Assembly (NCBI RefSeq): GCF_034521165.1
Contig: NZ_JAXHMV010000001.1
Location: 124,001-188,000, forward strand
DNA: 64,000 nt
Direction of reading: 5' to 3'
Source: Thiohalophilus sp.
GTDB lineage: Bacteria; Pseudomonadota; Gammaproteobacteria; UBA6429; Thiohalophilaceae
Below the pieces are notes generated by a model. That model had not been told where the DNA came from. It did no database searches and worked only from the letters and a program-made list of their open reading frames with translations. The number at the start of each line of letters is the position of its first letter. Positions within the stretch are counted from its first letter, which is position 1. Both the position numbers and the translations under genes were made by a program. Positions 8,737-17,223 of the stretch are shown here, piece after piece.

Positions 8737-9633
8737 TTACCGGGCTGTGGCCAAATCGGACGTCGGGGATCGCGGACAGGGTTGCTGATAGCGTTGCAGT
8801 ACCGTTCCCCGGTCGCCGTCGATCACCGCGCACTGGCTGTAGAGGAACGTGTCCTGTCGGATGGTAATGGCCAGCTCGATGTAACGGCCCCAGGCCCCCT
8901 GTTTTTCGCTATCCATTTCCTCTTGCGGAGGGAATTCGTAGGCATCGCGCAGCAGGGGCGGCAGCGAGGTTTCATTAAGCGCGGTGCCGCTTTCGGGCAG
9001 CGCTGTCACATACGGTTCCAGATACCGGTAGGCGGTCGGGTTCATGCCGCGGATCAGCAGCAACTCACTGGTCGAGAACAGCGGTTGATTGGCGGATCGA
9101 TAAGGCGGCGATTGGCGCGTGTACCAGTCATCGTCGACCTCGGGATTTGCCCAGTCACGCAGTGCGCTGATAATCGCCCGGGGTTCCAGCGCCATGTCGC
9201 TATGACGCCGGTTAAGCGCATCGACCAGGCGAATAAAGCCGGCCTCCGTTGCCTTATCTTCAGGATCCAGCAGATTATTGAGATTAAGGCGGCAATGCAG
9301 ATCCTTGAGGCGGGCCTGAATTTGAAAGCCGCCCATTTCCAGTTGTAACGGCGGGGTTTGACAGGTTCGGGTCAGCTCCTCGGCGAGTTCGGCATCGTTG
9401 CGTAAGGTAATAATGAGTTCGCTGGCCAGCGCTTCGATACTGCGGCCATACAGCTGGGCCTGACCGAGATTGTACGTGGTCAGGGAGCGGCGCAGGTCCA
9501 GTTGATGGCTGGCGGTCAGCGAGACAGTGGTCACCGTGGCCAGAGAGACGATCAACAGGGCGGTGATCAGCGCAACGCCGGTATTTTTTTTTCTACCAGA
9601 ATGAACAGCGAGCTTTTGAAATGGCGTCATCAT
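8737..9633 (-). CDS. gspK: Type II secretion minor pseudopilin GspK
   Basis: GspK caps the pseudopilus tip. The 298-residue product has a prepilin-like N-terminus (KNTGVALITALLIVSLATVT; small residues and no Glu at position 5, as is usual for GspK) and a large globular insertion with ALRDWANPEVDDDWY, the region that holds its DWxD-type and metal-site residues. Its ATG overlaps the TGA of the upstream lipoprotein gene (ATGATG). In standard operons gspK follows gspJ; here it lies ahead of gspL, separated from gspG-H-I-J. Confidence 0.9.
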   Translation of the reverse strand: MMTPFQKLAVHSGRKKNTGVALITALLIVSLATVTTVSLTASHQLDLRRSLTTYNLGQAQLYGRSIEALASELIITLRNDAELAEELTRTCQTPPLQLEMGGFQIQARLKDLHCRLNLNNLLDPEDKATEAGFIRLVDALNRRHSDMALEPRAIISALRDWANPEVDDDWYTRQSPPYRSANQPLFSTSELLLIRGMNPTAYRYLEPYVTALPESGTALNETSLPPLLRDAYEFPPQEEMDSEKQGAWGRYIELAITIRQDTFLYSQCAVIDGDRGTVLQRYQQPCPRSPTSDLATAR

Positions 9634-10385
9634 TCCACGGCGGGATGATCCGGATAGAGAATTTGCAACATTCTCAAGGTCGCCGCGGCTTCACGATCCC
9701 GATTCAGGTTTTCCAGTGCTTCGGCCTGGAGCGCCAGGGCATCCGCGGCGTGGCGGACACCCCGGTACTGCTCGGCCACCCAGGCGGCGCGCTCGGCGGC
9801 GGTGGCAAAATCGCCGGCTTGCATATCGTCGCGGGCGCGGCGTAATTCCTCGGCGGCCAGATCCCGACGCAGCTGTTGCATGCGTTGAAACGCGCTTTTT
9901 ACTTCTTTACTTTCGGGATGGTGTTCCACCACCTTGCGATAATAGGCGAAGGCCTGGCGGGCCAATGAAGTCTTTCGGGGGGAGGAAGTGTCTGCATTCC
10001 AGAGCGCCCGGGCGGCTTCGGCGCGCAGAAAACGGGCATAGGCCCGCTCCGGGGTATCGGCCTCGCTGCCCTGTTTAAGCCAGATACTGGTCTGTTCAAT
10101 GGTAAGATGGTAGTTTTTCAGGTGGTAATGGGTGTAGGCTTTTTCCAGCATGGCCTGTTGACCTTGCGGTGTATTCGGATAATCGGACAACAGGGTATCC
10201 AGGTGAGCCAGCGAGGCCTCGAGTTGTCCGTCCTCGCGAGCGGTCATCGCCTGCTGGTAAAGTGCCGCAGCCTCGTCGTGTTGCCGCTGGTTTCCCCCGA
10301 ACACGGTGCAGCCGGATGAGAGCGCCGCCAGTGCGATAATAGCGATGAGGTTGCAAGTGATACGTTGGTAGGCGATTTTTATCAT
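9630..10385 (-). CDS. TPR-type outer-membrane lipoprotein coupled to gspK
   Basis: The 251-residue product has a lipoprotein signal peptide (lipobox LSSGC, Cys26) followed by tetratricopeptide-like helices (EAAALYQQAMTAREDGQLEASLAHL, then DTLLSDYPNTPQGQQAML, and later RAEAARALWNADT). It is the first gene of the minus arm and overlaps gspK by 4 bp. TPR lipoproteins of the PilF/PilW or BamD kind assist outer-membrane secretin or barrel assembly. A pilotin-like role for GspD is therefore reasonable but is inference from position and fold only. Confidence 0.75.
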   Translation of the reverse strand: MIKIAYQRITCNLIAIIALAALSSGCTVFGGNQRQHDEAAALYQQAMTAREDGQLEASLAHLDTLLSDYPNTPQGQQAMLEKAYTHYHLKNYHLTIEQTSIWLKQGSEADTPERAYARFLRAEAARALWNADTSSPRKTSLARQAFAYYRKVVEHHPESKEVKSAFQRMQQLRRDLAAEELRRARDDMQAGDFATAAERAAWVAEQYRGVRHAADALALQAEALENLNRDREAAATLRMLQILYPDHPAVE

Positions 10386-10416
10386 AATTTTAATGATTCC
10401 CCTCGGGCGAGGATGT
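10386..10416. promoter_or_regulatory. 31-bp divergent start region of the two T2SS arms
   Basis: Only 31 bp separate the ATG of the TPR lipoprotein gene (10385, minus) from the ATG of gspD (10417, plus). GCGAGG at 10407-10412 is the gspD ribosome binding site, and GAGGGG on the other strand serves the lipoprotein gene. There is no room for two full promoters, so at least one must lie inside the opposite gene. Confidence 0.6.
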
Positions 10417-12444
10417 ATGCAAATACAAAAATATCATATCTGGCTGCGCCGTGTAGCGCTTTGTTTGCTGGTATCGGTGCTTTCGGCGCCGGGATTGGTG
10501 CCGGCCCAGAGCCGTGACGCCTCCGCTGGCAAGATTACACTGAATTTCGAAGAGGCGGATATTCGCTCCGTGATTGCGCTGGTCTCCGAGCAGACCGGGC
10601 GCAATTTTATCATCGACCCCCGGGTCAAGGGTAAGCTGACCATCATTTCCCAGCATCCGGTGGACCAACATCAGCTCTATGAAGTGTTTCTTTCCGCCTT
10701 GCAGCTTCACGGCTACACGGTCGTGTCGGGCGAGGGCGGGGATCGGATCATGCCGATGAGTCTGGCGCGCGGGGATCAAACCGAGGTGCTGGAACGCGGC
10801 GAGGATGCCGGCAGGGGTTACGAGTTCGTCACCCGGGTGCTGGCAACCGAGTATGTTGAGGCGGCCAAACTGGTTCCGGTGTTAAGACCGCTGTTGACCA
10901 AGGACGGCCATCTCGCCGCCTATGGAGATAATAACCATCTGATCATTTCCGATTCCGCCGGTATCGTCGAGCGGGTTCGCAAGCTCATCCGGCAGATTGA
11001 TCGCGATACAACCGGTGTCACGGAAGTGGTGGAACTGGAACATGCCTCGGCGGCCGAAGTGGTGCGCATGGTGGAGTCCGTTGAAAACGAGGAGCGCAAT
11101 GGACGTCGCCTGCTGCTGGTAGCCGATGAACGCGCCAATCGTATACTCATCGGTGGCGATCCGGCGCGGCGCTCCTCGGTGCGTTCCCTGATTCGGCGGT
11201 TGGATGAAAAAGGTATTGAAGACGAAGGCATTGCGGTGGTTTATCTGCGCTATACCGATGCCGAGGAGATGGTCCCCGTCCTGCAGGGTGTCGTGTCGCA
11301 GCAAATCGGAAGTAGTTCGGGAAGCGCGGCCGGCGGTGGTAAAGACACTGCCGCTTCGCGCCGGGTGTCATCCGCCGAGGGAGAGGTCAGTATCCAGGCG
11401 CACAAAAGTACCAATGCGCTGGTTATCAGCGGTCCGTCGGGCGTGGTGGACGATCTGCGCTCGGTGATCAAACGCCTGGATATTCGTCGGGCCCAGGTAC
11501 TGGTGGAAGCGATCATCGCCGAGGTTTCCATGGAACGTCTGCAGGAGTTTGGCGTTCAGTGGGGTGCCCTGGGGGATGATGCCGTGGGTATGTTGAACTT
11601 TGGCGTAGCGGGTGCCGGCTCTTTGGCCAATATCGGCGCGGCGGTGGAGGCCGGGGGTATTCCGAATGTTGACGGTGCAACCGTCGGGGCCGCCGATTCG
11701 CAAGGCGAGATCGGCGCCCTGTTGCGGGCCCTGCTGGCGGATACGGGCACCAACGTGCTTTCGACCCCGTCGGTGATGACCATGGACAACGAAGAGGCCG
11801 AGATCGTGGTGGGACAGAATATCCCCTTCGTCACCGGCCGCGCGATCGAGGATTCCGGCCAGGCGTTTAATTCAATACAGCGCCAGGATGTCGGTATCAA
11901 GTTGCTCATCCGGCCACAGATTAACGAGGGCGATGCCATCAAATTGAATATCGAACAGGAGGTTTCCTCGGTTGCCGAATCACTGGCAGGGGCGCAAGAT
12001 CTGATCACCAACAAGCGCAGCATCAAGACCACCGCGATGGTGGATGATGGGCAGATCATCGTCCTCGGCGGGCTGACCTCCGAAGAGGCGGCTACGCGTA
12101 ACCAGCGGGTTCCCGGGCTGGGCAGCATACCGGGGCTGGGCTGGCTGTTTCGTTACGACCGCTCTACTGTGCTAAAACGCAATCTGATGGTCTTTTTGCG
12201 GCCACGTATTATTCAGGATCGGGATGACACGCGCGAGATCAGCAGCGCCAAATACCAGTTGATTCGCGCCCAGCAGCTCGCCAGCCGCGAGCGTGGGCTG
12301 GCTTTTCTGGACGATGAAATGATCCCGGTGCTGCGTTCCTCCGCCGAATTTATGACCCTGCCACCGGACTTTGAGGATCGCGTCGGCCCGCCGGGACGCC
12401 AGGGGGCCGATCGGGTTTATGCGCCGCCGCGTCCGGCGAATTAG
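10417..12444 (+). CDS. gspD: Type II secretion secretin GspD
   Basis: GspD forms the outer-membrane pore of the secretion system. After a signal peptide (LRRVALCLLVSVLSAPGLVPAQS) come the N0 domain (ITLNFEEADIRSVIALVSEQ), N1-N3 repeats (EVVELEHASAAEVVRMVESV; VVYLRYTDAEEMVPVLQGVV) and the secretin domain with VLVEAIIAEVSMERLQEFGVQ, NVLSTPSVMTMDNEEAEIVVG and VPGLGSIPGLGWLFRY. I chose ATG 10417 (675 residues), which has GCGAGG 4 bp upstream, over an ATG at 10393 that lacks one. It is followed 11 bp later by gspF. Confidence 0.95.
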   Translation: MQIQKYHIWLRRVALCLLVSVLSAPGLVPAQSRDASAGKITLNFEEADIRSVIALVSEQTGRNFIIDPRVKGKLTIISQHPVDQHQLYEVFLSALQLHGYTVVSGEGGDRIMPMSLARGDQTEVLERGEDAGRGYEFVTRVLATEYVEAAKLVPVLRPLLTKDGHLAAYGDNNHLIISDSAGIVERVRKLIRQIDRDTTGVTEVVELEHASAAEVVRMVESVENEERNGRRLLLVADERANRILIGGDPARRSSVRSLIRRLDEKGIEDEGIAVVYLRYTDAEEMVPVLQGVVSQQIGSSSGSAAGGGKDTAASRRVSSAEGEVSIQAHKSTNALVISGPSGVVDDLRSVIKRLDIRRAQVLVEAIIAEVSMERLQEFGVQWGALGDDAVGMLNFGVAGAGSLANIGAAVEAGGIPNVDGATVGAADSQGEIGALLRALLADTGTNVLSTPSVMTMDNEEAEIVVGQNIPFVTGRAIEDSGQAFNSIQRQDVGIKLLIRPQINEGDAIKLNIEQEVSSVAESLAGAQDLITNKRSIKTTAMVDDGQIIVLGGLTSEEAATRNQRVPGLGSIPGLGWLFRYDRSTVLKRNLMVFLRPRIIQDRDDTREISSAKYQLIRAQQLASRERGLAFLDDEMIPVLRSSAEFMTLPPDFEDRVGPPGRQGADRVYAPPRPAN

Positions 12445-12455
12445 GATCTGTTTCC

Positions 12456-13670
12456 ATGCCGGCATTCGAATATCAGGCGCTGGAGGGTGACGGGCGCACC
12501 CGCAAGGGCGTCATCGAGGGAGACAGTGCCCGCCAGATCCGTTCGCGGTTAAGAGAAGAGGGGCTGACGCCGCTGAGCGTGGCGGAAGTGACGGCGGATG
12601 AACGCCAGGAAAAGGTTCGCCTGCTACCCCGCCGCGGGGTGCGCGCCGGCGATCTGGCCCTGATGACCCGGCAGATGGCCACGCTGGTGCGTTCCGGACT
12701 GCCGCTGGAGGAAGTCCTGCGCACCGTCGCCCGCCAGACTTCACAACCGCGCTTGCAGAGTGTGCTGGTCGCGGTACGCACCCGCATTACCGAAGGCCAT
12801 GATCTGGCCGGCGCATTGGGCGAATTTACCCATGTTTTCCCCGATATCTACCGCGCCTCGGTGGCCGCCGGCGAGCAGTCCGGTCATCTGGATGTGGTGC
12901 TGGAGCGTCTGGCCGATTACACCGAAAAACGGCAACAGATGCGCCAGAAAGTCCAGCTGGCGCTGTTCTATCCGGCCATCCTGACCGTCATGGCGGTGCT
13001 GGTGACCGTCGCCTTGCTGGGCTATGTGGTTCCCGAAGTGGTACAGGTGTTTGAGAATATTAACCAGGAGCTGCCGGCGCTGACCGTGGGCCTGATCGCC
13101 GTTAGCGAGATCGTGCAATCCAGCGGGCTGACCATTGCCGGGGTGCTTGTCGTCGGGGGATTTTTACTGGCGCGCCTGCTGCGTCGTCCGGAACCCCGGC
13201 ACAAATGGCACCGCTTGCTGCTGCGTTTGCCTGTCGTGGGGAACCTGGTGCGCGGCAGTAACAGCGCCCGCTTTGCCCGGACCCTGTCGATTGTCTCCGC
13301 CTCCGGGGTGCCGATTCTCGAAGCGCTGCGTATCGCGGGGGAGGTGGTCAATAATGTCGCCATGTACGAGGCCGTTTCCGCCGCCGCCCGGGAAGTACGC
13401 GAAGGTGGATCACTGGCCCGTGCCCTGGAGCGTAGTGGTTACTTCCCGCCGATGACCGTGCATCTGATCGCCAGTGGCGAGGCCAGCGGTAATCTCGACA
13501 CCATGCTCGAACGGGCCGCCGAAAGTCAGGAACAGGAACTGGAGATGAGCACCGGCATGATCCTCGGCATCTTCGAACCGGCCCTGATACTGGTGATGGG
13601 GCTGGTCGTGCTCACCATCGTCCTGGCCATTCTCCTGCCGATTTTCGAAATCAACCAGCTGGTGCGTTAA
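12456..13670 (+). CDS. gspF: Type II secretion inner-membrane protein GspF
   Basis: The 404-residue polytopic protein is the platform component of the secretion system. It begins MPAFEYQALEGDGRTRKGVIEGDSARQIR and has two duplicated cytoplasmic GspF domains (LALMTRQMATLVRSGLPLEEV and SARFARTLSIVSASGVPILEAL), with membrane segments near residues 170, 220 and 380 (LILVMGLVVLTIVLAILLPIF). It lies 11 bp after gspD in an operon without gspE, which is on the other strand. Confidence 0.96.
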   Translation: MPAFEYQALEGDGRTRKGVIEGDSARQIRSRLREEGLTPLSVAEVTADERQEKVRLLPRRGVRAGDLALMTRQMATLVRSGLPLEEVLRTVARQTSQPRLQSVLVAVRTRITEGHDLAGALGEFTHVFPDIYRASVAAGEQSGHLDVVLERLADYTEKRQQMRQKVQLALFYPAILTVMAVLVTVALLGYVVPEVVQVFENINQELPALTVGLIAVSEIVQSSGLTIAGVLVVGGFLLARLLRRPEPRHKWHRLLLRLPVVGNLVRGSNSARFARTLSIVSASGVPILEALRIAGEVVNNVAMYEAVSAAAREVREGGSLARALERSGYFPPMTVHLIASGEASGNLDTMLERAAESQEQELEMSTGMILGIFEPALILVMGLVVLTIVLAILLPIFEINQLVR

Positions 13671-14030
13671 CTCACCGATCCGCCACAGACCGGCTGAAAC
13701 AAACAAGCCTGCAAGCTGACGGCCCGGGCAAGGCCGTTATCTCGTTTGTAGGCAGTCCCGCTTGCGGGTTCCCGCATTCTTGCGATCTTCCTTCTCGTTC
13801 GGCTGCTTGCGGGCAGACTGTTTGTCCCGGTTTTTCCCGTGGCAATGGCCGCCTTTCTTGACAGCGGCAGCGGAGTGATTTCCTATAGCCCAACTTCCCT
13901 GATTGTTCTGGCCTGCCTGGTGAGGGGCAAAGTATGGGGCGTTGTGAAATGCCCGCTGCAGGGGGAGGGTCTCTAACTGAAGCGTTTGCCGCCCGGCCAG
14001 GCCCGGATCGAATGATCGGGCTCGACAACA

Positions 14031-14082
14031 GGATTGCAAATTCTCAATGCCGGAGGCCTTATGCCGCCAAATTGCAATTTGC
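14031..14082 (+). promoter_or_regulatory. Paired TTGCAA upstream activator sites of sigma54 promoter 1
   Basis: Two TTGCAA elements, 14034-14039 (GGATTGCAAATTC) and 14072-14077 (within the palindrome CAAATTGCAATTTG), have centres 38 bp apart, at about -130 and -92 from the predicted transcription start. The same pairing recurs before the promoters at 17277 and 20357. Binding by the NtrC-type regulator at 23930-25336 is inferred. Confidence 0.6.
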
Positions 14083-14140
14083 AGTTTGACGAAAGTCGAA
14101 AACATCAACAAATATCTTGTATATCAAAAACTTACCCACC

Positions 14141-14156
14141 TGGCATGTAACCTGCA
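14141..14156 (+). promoter_or_regulatory. Sigma54 promoter 1 (sulfur-carrier operon)
   Basis: TGGCATGTAACCTGCA fits the -24/-12 consensus TGGCACG-N4-TTGCA, with GG at 14142-14143, GC at 14154-14155 and exactly 10 bp between. The predicted start of transcription is near 14167, 27 bp before the TusA-like ATG. Confidence 0.75.
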
Positions 14157-14193
14157 TTATATGTGCCGGCGGGTATGGGAGGAGGTCAACATC

Positions 14194-14544
14194 ATGATGA
14201 TGCTATTCAATTTATTCCACCGCCCGAAGCGGCGACAGAATCGGCAGATCACCGAGCAGTCGCGTGAAGTAGAACTGACAGATGGACGAATGCTGGTTGT
14301 CCGCCAACGGGTGGAGTGTTTGGGAGACGGTTGTCCCAAACCGCAACTTTTGACGCTGAAGGCGTTATCGCTGGTCGAGCCGGGTGAAGTAGTGGAACTG
14401 GTAACCGACAGCGTGACCGCCGCGGAGACCATCTCGGCCATGATGAATCTGGCTGACGGGGAATACCTTGCAACCGAACGTGACGAGGGAGTCTGGCGGG
14501 TTTACATACAACGCCTGGCGAACGCTTCAGCAGAGCAAATTTGA
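14194..14544 (+). CDS. TusA-like sulfur-carrier protein
   Basis: A 116-residue cytoplasmic protein of the TusA/SirA/YedF fold. It carries the family Cys-Pro-x-Pro motif (GDGCPKPQLLTLKAL) and the hallmark C-terminal pattern VEPGEVVELVTDSVTAAETI. The Cys would carry a persulfide. An N-terminal extension (about 35 residues, basic HRPKRRQNRQ) is unusual. The start at 14194 is fixed by GGGAGGAGG 8-9 bp upstream, and the sigma54 promoter lies just before it. It probably hands sulfur to or from the YeeE-like transporter downstream, as TsuB/YeeD does with TsuA/YeeE; this is inference. Confidence 0.82.
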   Translation: MMMLFNLFHRPKRRQNRQITEQSREVELTDGRMLVVRQRVECLGDGCPKPQLLTLKALSLVEPGEVVELVTDSVTAAETISAMMNLADGEYLATERDEGVWRVYIQRLANASAEQI

Positions 14545-14618
14545 TAAGTGGTTCTGGTTTGTAATTCTGACCAGGTAAGTAGTAACAAGTAGTAACGGGA
14601 TTATCCTGCGGGGGATCG

Positions 14619-16079
14619 ATGAACGAACACACGGCAACGGCAACAACAAAAATCGAAAATTCAGGAGAAGGGCTGCTGCATCGTGGCAGTATTTGGTCAA
14701 TTATCATCGTGGCGCTGGTGGCGATCGGTTCGGCAATCGCGTTAGCCGCTGATACGCGCTGGATCTATCTGCTGGTTTATGCGTGGTTCGGATTGATCTA
14801 CGGTCTGCTGCTGCAATATGGCCGTTTTTGCATGGCCTCCGCGGTGCGGGATCTGTTTGCCGTGCAGGTGCCGAGGATGGCGGTCGGGATCATGATTGCC
14901 ACGGCGCTCTTTTCACTGACCGCGGCACTGGTGACCGTCAGCGGCACCAGTACCTTTTATCCCCACCCGCTGGGCTGGCACATCATCATCGGCGGGCTGA
15001 TTTTCGGCTTCGGTATGATTTTTACCGGGGGTTGTGCCTCCGGATCGCTCTACAAGAGCGGCGAGGGCAATGTCGGTTCCATGCTGGTGGTGGCCAGTAT
15101 CTCCTTCTCCCAGGCCCTGTTCGTTGATCTCGGTTCCTGGTCCAATACCTTTGCACCGAAGTCATGGGCGGAATCGGCCGCTGACAAGGGCATGCCCCAG
15201 GAACTGTCGGTAACGGACGGCTGGTTTGACCAGTTCATGACCGGCTATATCTGGGATCTTTCCGGCGGCACGGTCGGCCAATGGCTGGATTCCGGCAATC
15301 AGTGGATTGACGCGTTTATCGGCAACGCCTTCCTCAGCGCAATTCTTCCTGTTCTGGTACTCGTTTTATTGCTTTATATCTTTGCCTATCGCAAGGGCTA
15401 TCTGCGCCGGCACAAACAGGATACGCCGGGCATGGGTTTCGAGCTGCGCGGTATCTGGGCAATGATTACCTCATCGAAAAATACCGCCCTGGCCGGCATC
15501 GGTCTGGGGGTATTCGCCGGCTTGCATATGTGGGTCACCGGTTCCTTGCGGGAGCACTATCGCATTTTCAATTTTGGCGAGCTGCTGGAGAAGATGGGGC
15601 ATACCTCCGGGCTTTCCATTCAGGGTACGGTTTTTGACCCGGGTTACTGGTATATCACCACCCAGGAAGCCCAGCTGGGCGGCTGGGTGCTCAACAAGGC
15701 CGGCGTTGAAAACATGGATAACGTCTATTTCGGGCTGAATAACGGTCTGCCGAGTCCGGAAATCAATGCGCCGTTGCTTATGTCAGCGGGCATTATCCTC
15801 GGGGCCGCCGTGCTCGCCCTGGCGCGCCGCGAGTTCAAATGGAAAATACCGGATATGGAAACGGCCATTTTCGCCATTGTCGGCGGGGCCATCATGGGGA
15901 TCGGCGCGCGTATCGGCATGGGCTGTAATGTCGGCGCGTTCTTCGCGGCGGTCACCAATGGCGATCTGACGGGCTGGCTTTTCCTGGCCGGCATGGTGAT
16001 TGGCGGCTACATCGGCGTGCGGACCTTTAACAAGTGGCTGATGTATCGCATGTCCCGTAATGATGACCTGGAATTGTAA
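14619..16079 (+). CDS. YeeE/YedE-family sulfur-compound transporter
   Basis: A polytopic inner-membrane protein (486 residues, at least ten hydrophobic segments) of the YeeE/YedE family. The three conserved Cys regions are present: YGRFCMASAVRDLF, TGGCASGSLYKSGEGN and GMGCNVGAFFAAV. In the thiosulfate transporter TsuA (YeeE) such cysteines lie along the substrate path; YedE has been proposed to carry selenium. The protein is longer than YedE of E. coli, with an extra loop around residues 170-230. It is flanked by TusA-type genes on both sides, as in yeeE-yeeD and yedE-yedF. Substrate unknown: thiosulfate or another chalcogen anion. Confidence 0.85.
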   Translation: MNEHTATATTKIENSGEGLLHRGSIWSIIIVALVAIGSAIALAADTRWIYLLVYAWFGLIYGLLLQYGRFCMASAVRDLFAVQVPRMAVGIMIATALFSLTAALVTVSGTSTFYPHPLGWHIIIGGLIFGFGMIFTGGCASGSLYKSGEGNVGSMLVVASISFSQALFVDLGSWSNTFAPKSWAESAADKGMPQELSVTDGWFDQFMTGYIWDLSGGTVGQWLDSGNQWIDAFIGNAFLSAILPVLVLVLLLYIFAYRKGYLRRHKQDTPGMGFELRGIWAMITSSKNTALAGIGLGVFAGLHMWVTGSLREHYRIFNFGELLEKMGHTSGLSIQGTVFDPGYWYITTQEAQLGGWVLNKAGVENMDNVYFGLNNGLPSPEINAPLLMSAGIILGAAVLALARREFKWKIPDMETAIFAIVGGAIMGIGARIGMGCNVGAFFAAVTNGDLTGWLFLAGMVIGGYIGVRTFNKWLMYRMSRNDDLEL

Positions 16080-16149
16080 CAAGCTGTAGCGGCGGACAGT
16101 CTCGAACTGTCCGTCGAATATTGACGTAAGGAAGAGGAAGGAAGTAACC

Positions 16150-16407
16150 ATGGCAATTAAATTTGAAAAAGTCGATGAAGGTGATTACCTGCTGGATGTG
16201 ACCGGCTATGTCTGCCCGCATCCGCAAATGTATACCAAGAAGGCCCTGCAGAAGATGGACGGCGGCGATGTGCTGACGCTGAAGTTCGACAATCCCTCCT
16301 CGGGGGAGTCCATCATGGCGATGTGCGAGTCCGAAGGTAATGATCTGTTCAGTCGCGACGAGGATTCCGGCACCTATGTCTGGAAGATCCGCAAAGGGGC
16401 GGCCTGA
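16150..16407 (+). CDS. TusA family sulfurtransferase
   Basis: The 85-residue product has the TusA core: DVTGYVCPHPQMYTKKAL with a Cys-Pro-x-Pro motif near residue 22, then GDVLTLKFDNPSSGESIMAMCESEGND. A good ribosome site (GGAAGAGGAAGGAAG) precedes the ATG. It lies 70 bp after the YeeE-like gene and its TGA overlaps the next ATG. Two TusA-type carriers on either side of one transporter suggest an acceptor role plus a relay to the DsrE-like protein. Confidence 0.88.
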   Translation: MAIKFEKVDEGDYLLDVTGYVCPHPQMYTKKALQKMDGGDVLTLKFDNPSSGESIMAMCESEGNDLFSRDEDSGTYVWKIRKGAA

Positions 16408-16718
16408 TGCGGCTGGGGGTTGTTGTCACAGACGGACAATTCGCGCAACAGGCGATTGCCCTGCTCAAGGGCGCGCAGGCCCGTGGCTGGCAACTGCGCT
16501 GTTTTTTGACCGACTCGGGGGTGAAATTACTCGGGGATGAGGCTTTTCGGGCGTTTCTCGATGGCAGCGAGGCGCATGTGTCCCTGTGCGAATTGTCCGT
16601 GGATCGCTATCCCGGTGCGGATCCCCACGAGGCCGGGCTGGCCGATCGGGTCATCATCGGCGGCCAGTACCAGGATGCGGAGCTGGTCAAAAACAGTGAT
16701 CAGGTGATTGTTCTTTGA
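16407..16718 (+). CDS. DsrE-like protein
   Basis: The 103-residue product starts MRLGVVVTDGQFAQQAIALLKGAQARGWQLRCFLTDSGV, the beta-alpha-beta opening of the DsrE/DsrF/TusD fold. A Cys in SLCELSV sits near residue 55, and the tail ADRVIIGGQYQDAELVKNSDQVIVL is typical. DsrE-type proteins accept sulfur from TusA. The start overlaps the stop of the upstream tusA-like gene (TGATG), so the two are translationally coupled. It is not the DsrE of a dsrEFH set, since no dsrF/dsrH pair follows. Confidence 0.7.
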   Translation: MRLGVVVTDGQFAQQAIALLKGAQARGWQLRCFLTDSGVKLLGDEAFRAFLDGSEAHVSLCELSVDRYPGADPHEAGLADRVIIGGQYQDAELVKNSDQVIVL

Positions 16719-16728
16719 AGGAGATGAG

Positions 16729-16986
16729 ATGAGTGAGACCAAAGAGATCCTGGTCATTGCCCGGGATCGCAAGAGTGAGGCGTTGCGCATGGCCACGGGG
16801 CTGACCCTGCTTGACGACGTGGTGAATGTGGCCGTCTGGGGCGAGCTGGATCGGGATGACGACGAGGTGGCGATGCAGCTCGAAGCCCTGGATTTTTCGG
16901 ATGTGCCGGTGACGGAGCTGGCCACCAACATGGCCGCGAAACTGACCGGGATGATCAACCAGGCAAATGTGGTGTACATAGTATGA
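16729..16986 (+). CDS. Small DsrE-fold-like protein
   Basis: An 85-residue acidic protein. The opening ETKEILVIARDRKSEALRMATGLTLLDDVVNVAVWGEL resembles the first half of a DsrE-type sheet, but no cysteine is present, so it cannot itself carry a persulfide. The ATG at 16729 has GAAGGAGATGAG directly upstream; a start at 16708 would overlap the previous gene with no ribosome site. It overlaps the next gene by 4 bp. A structural partner of the DsrE-like protein is possible. Confidence 0.65.
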   Translation: MSETKEILVIARDRKSEALRMATGLTLLDDVVNVAVWGELDRDDDEVAMQLEALDFSDVPVTELATNMAAKLTGMINQANVVYIV

Positions 16987-17177
16987 AAAACGAGAACAAG
17001 GTGATGTTGATTAGCGTGGCGGGCGGTCAGCCGGATTTTGACGAGACGCTGTACCGTGCCTTGCAGGATGAGGGGCTCACCTGTGCCCGGTTTGACCTGG
17101 ACAGTGAGCTGGAACGGGTGCTGGATACGCTCGAAAGCGGCGCCATGCCGGTGGTGCTCAAACCCGCCCCGCGCTGA
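16983..17177 (+). CDS. Small protein, last gene of sulfur-carrier operon
   Basis: A 64-residue product (MKNENKVMLISVAGGQPDFD...) I do not recognise. The first 40 residues suggest a beta-alpha-beta unit. One Cys occurs (EGLTCARFDL). Its ATG overlaps the previous stop (ATGA), which supports it as a real gene. A TTGCAA activator element of the next sigma54 promoter begins immediately after its stop codon. Confidence 0.6.
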   Translation: MKNENKVMLISVAGGQPDFDETLYRALQDEGLTCARFDLDSELERVLDTLESGAMPVVLKPAPR

Positions 17178-17220
17178 TTGCAATTTACCACCGGCCATCG
17201 CCTGTTTGCGTAACTGCAAT
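17178..17220 (+). promoter_or_regulatory. Paired activator sites of sigma54 promoter 2
   Basis: TTGCAA at 17178-17183 (GATTGCAATTTACC) and CTGCAA at 17214-17219 (AACTGCAATGTACC) have centres 36 bp apart, about -122 and -87 from the predicted start. Spacing and sequence match the sets upstream of promoters 1 and 3. Confidence 0.55.
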
Positions 17221-17223
17221 GTA

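Larger units (their letters stand above)
13671..14193. other. 523-bp intergenic region holding sigma54 control elements
   Basis: No convincing gene was found between gspF and the TusA-like gene. A weak hairpin (ACGGCC 13719-13724 / GGCCGT 13732-13737) without a T run could end the gspD-F transcript. The right half holds two TTGCAA elements, a 14-bp palindrome (CAAATTGCAATTTG, 14068-14081) and a sigma54 promoter. A minus-strand open frame ending at 13737 encodes a Lys/Arg-rich tail but lacks a good start. Confidence 0.6.

Noticed and set aside
13672..14111. Two overlapping minus-strand open frames after gspF
   Set aside because: No good start or ribosome site and no family resemblance; a Lys/Arg-rich tail ending at 13737 is the only protein-like part.
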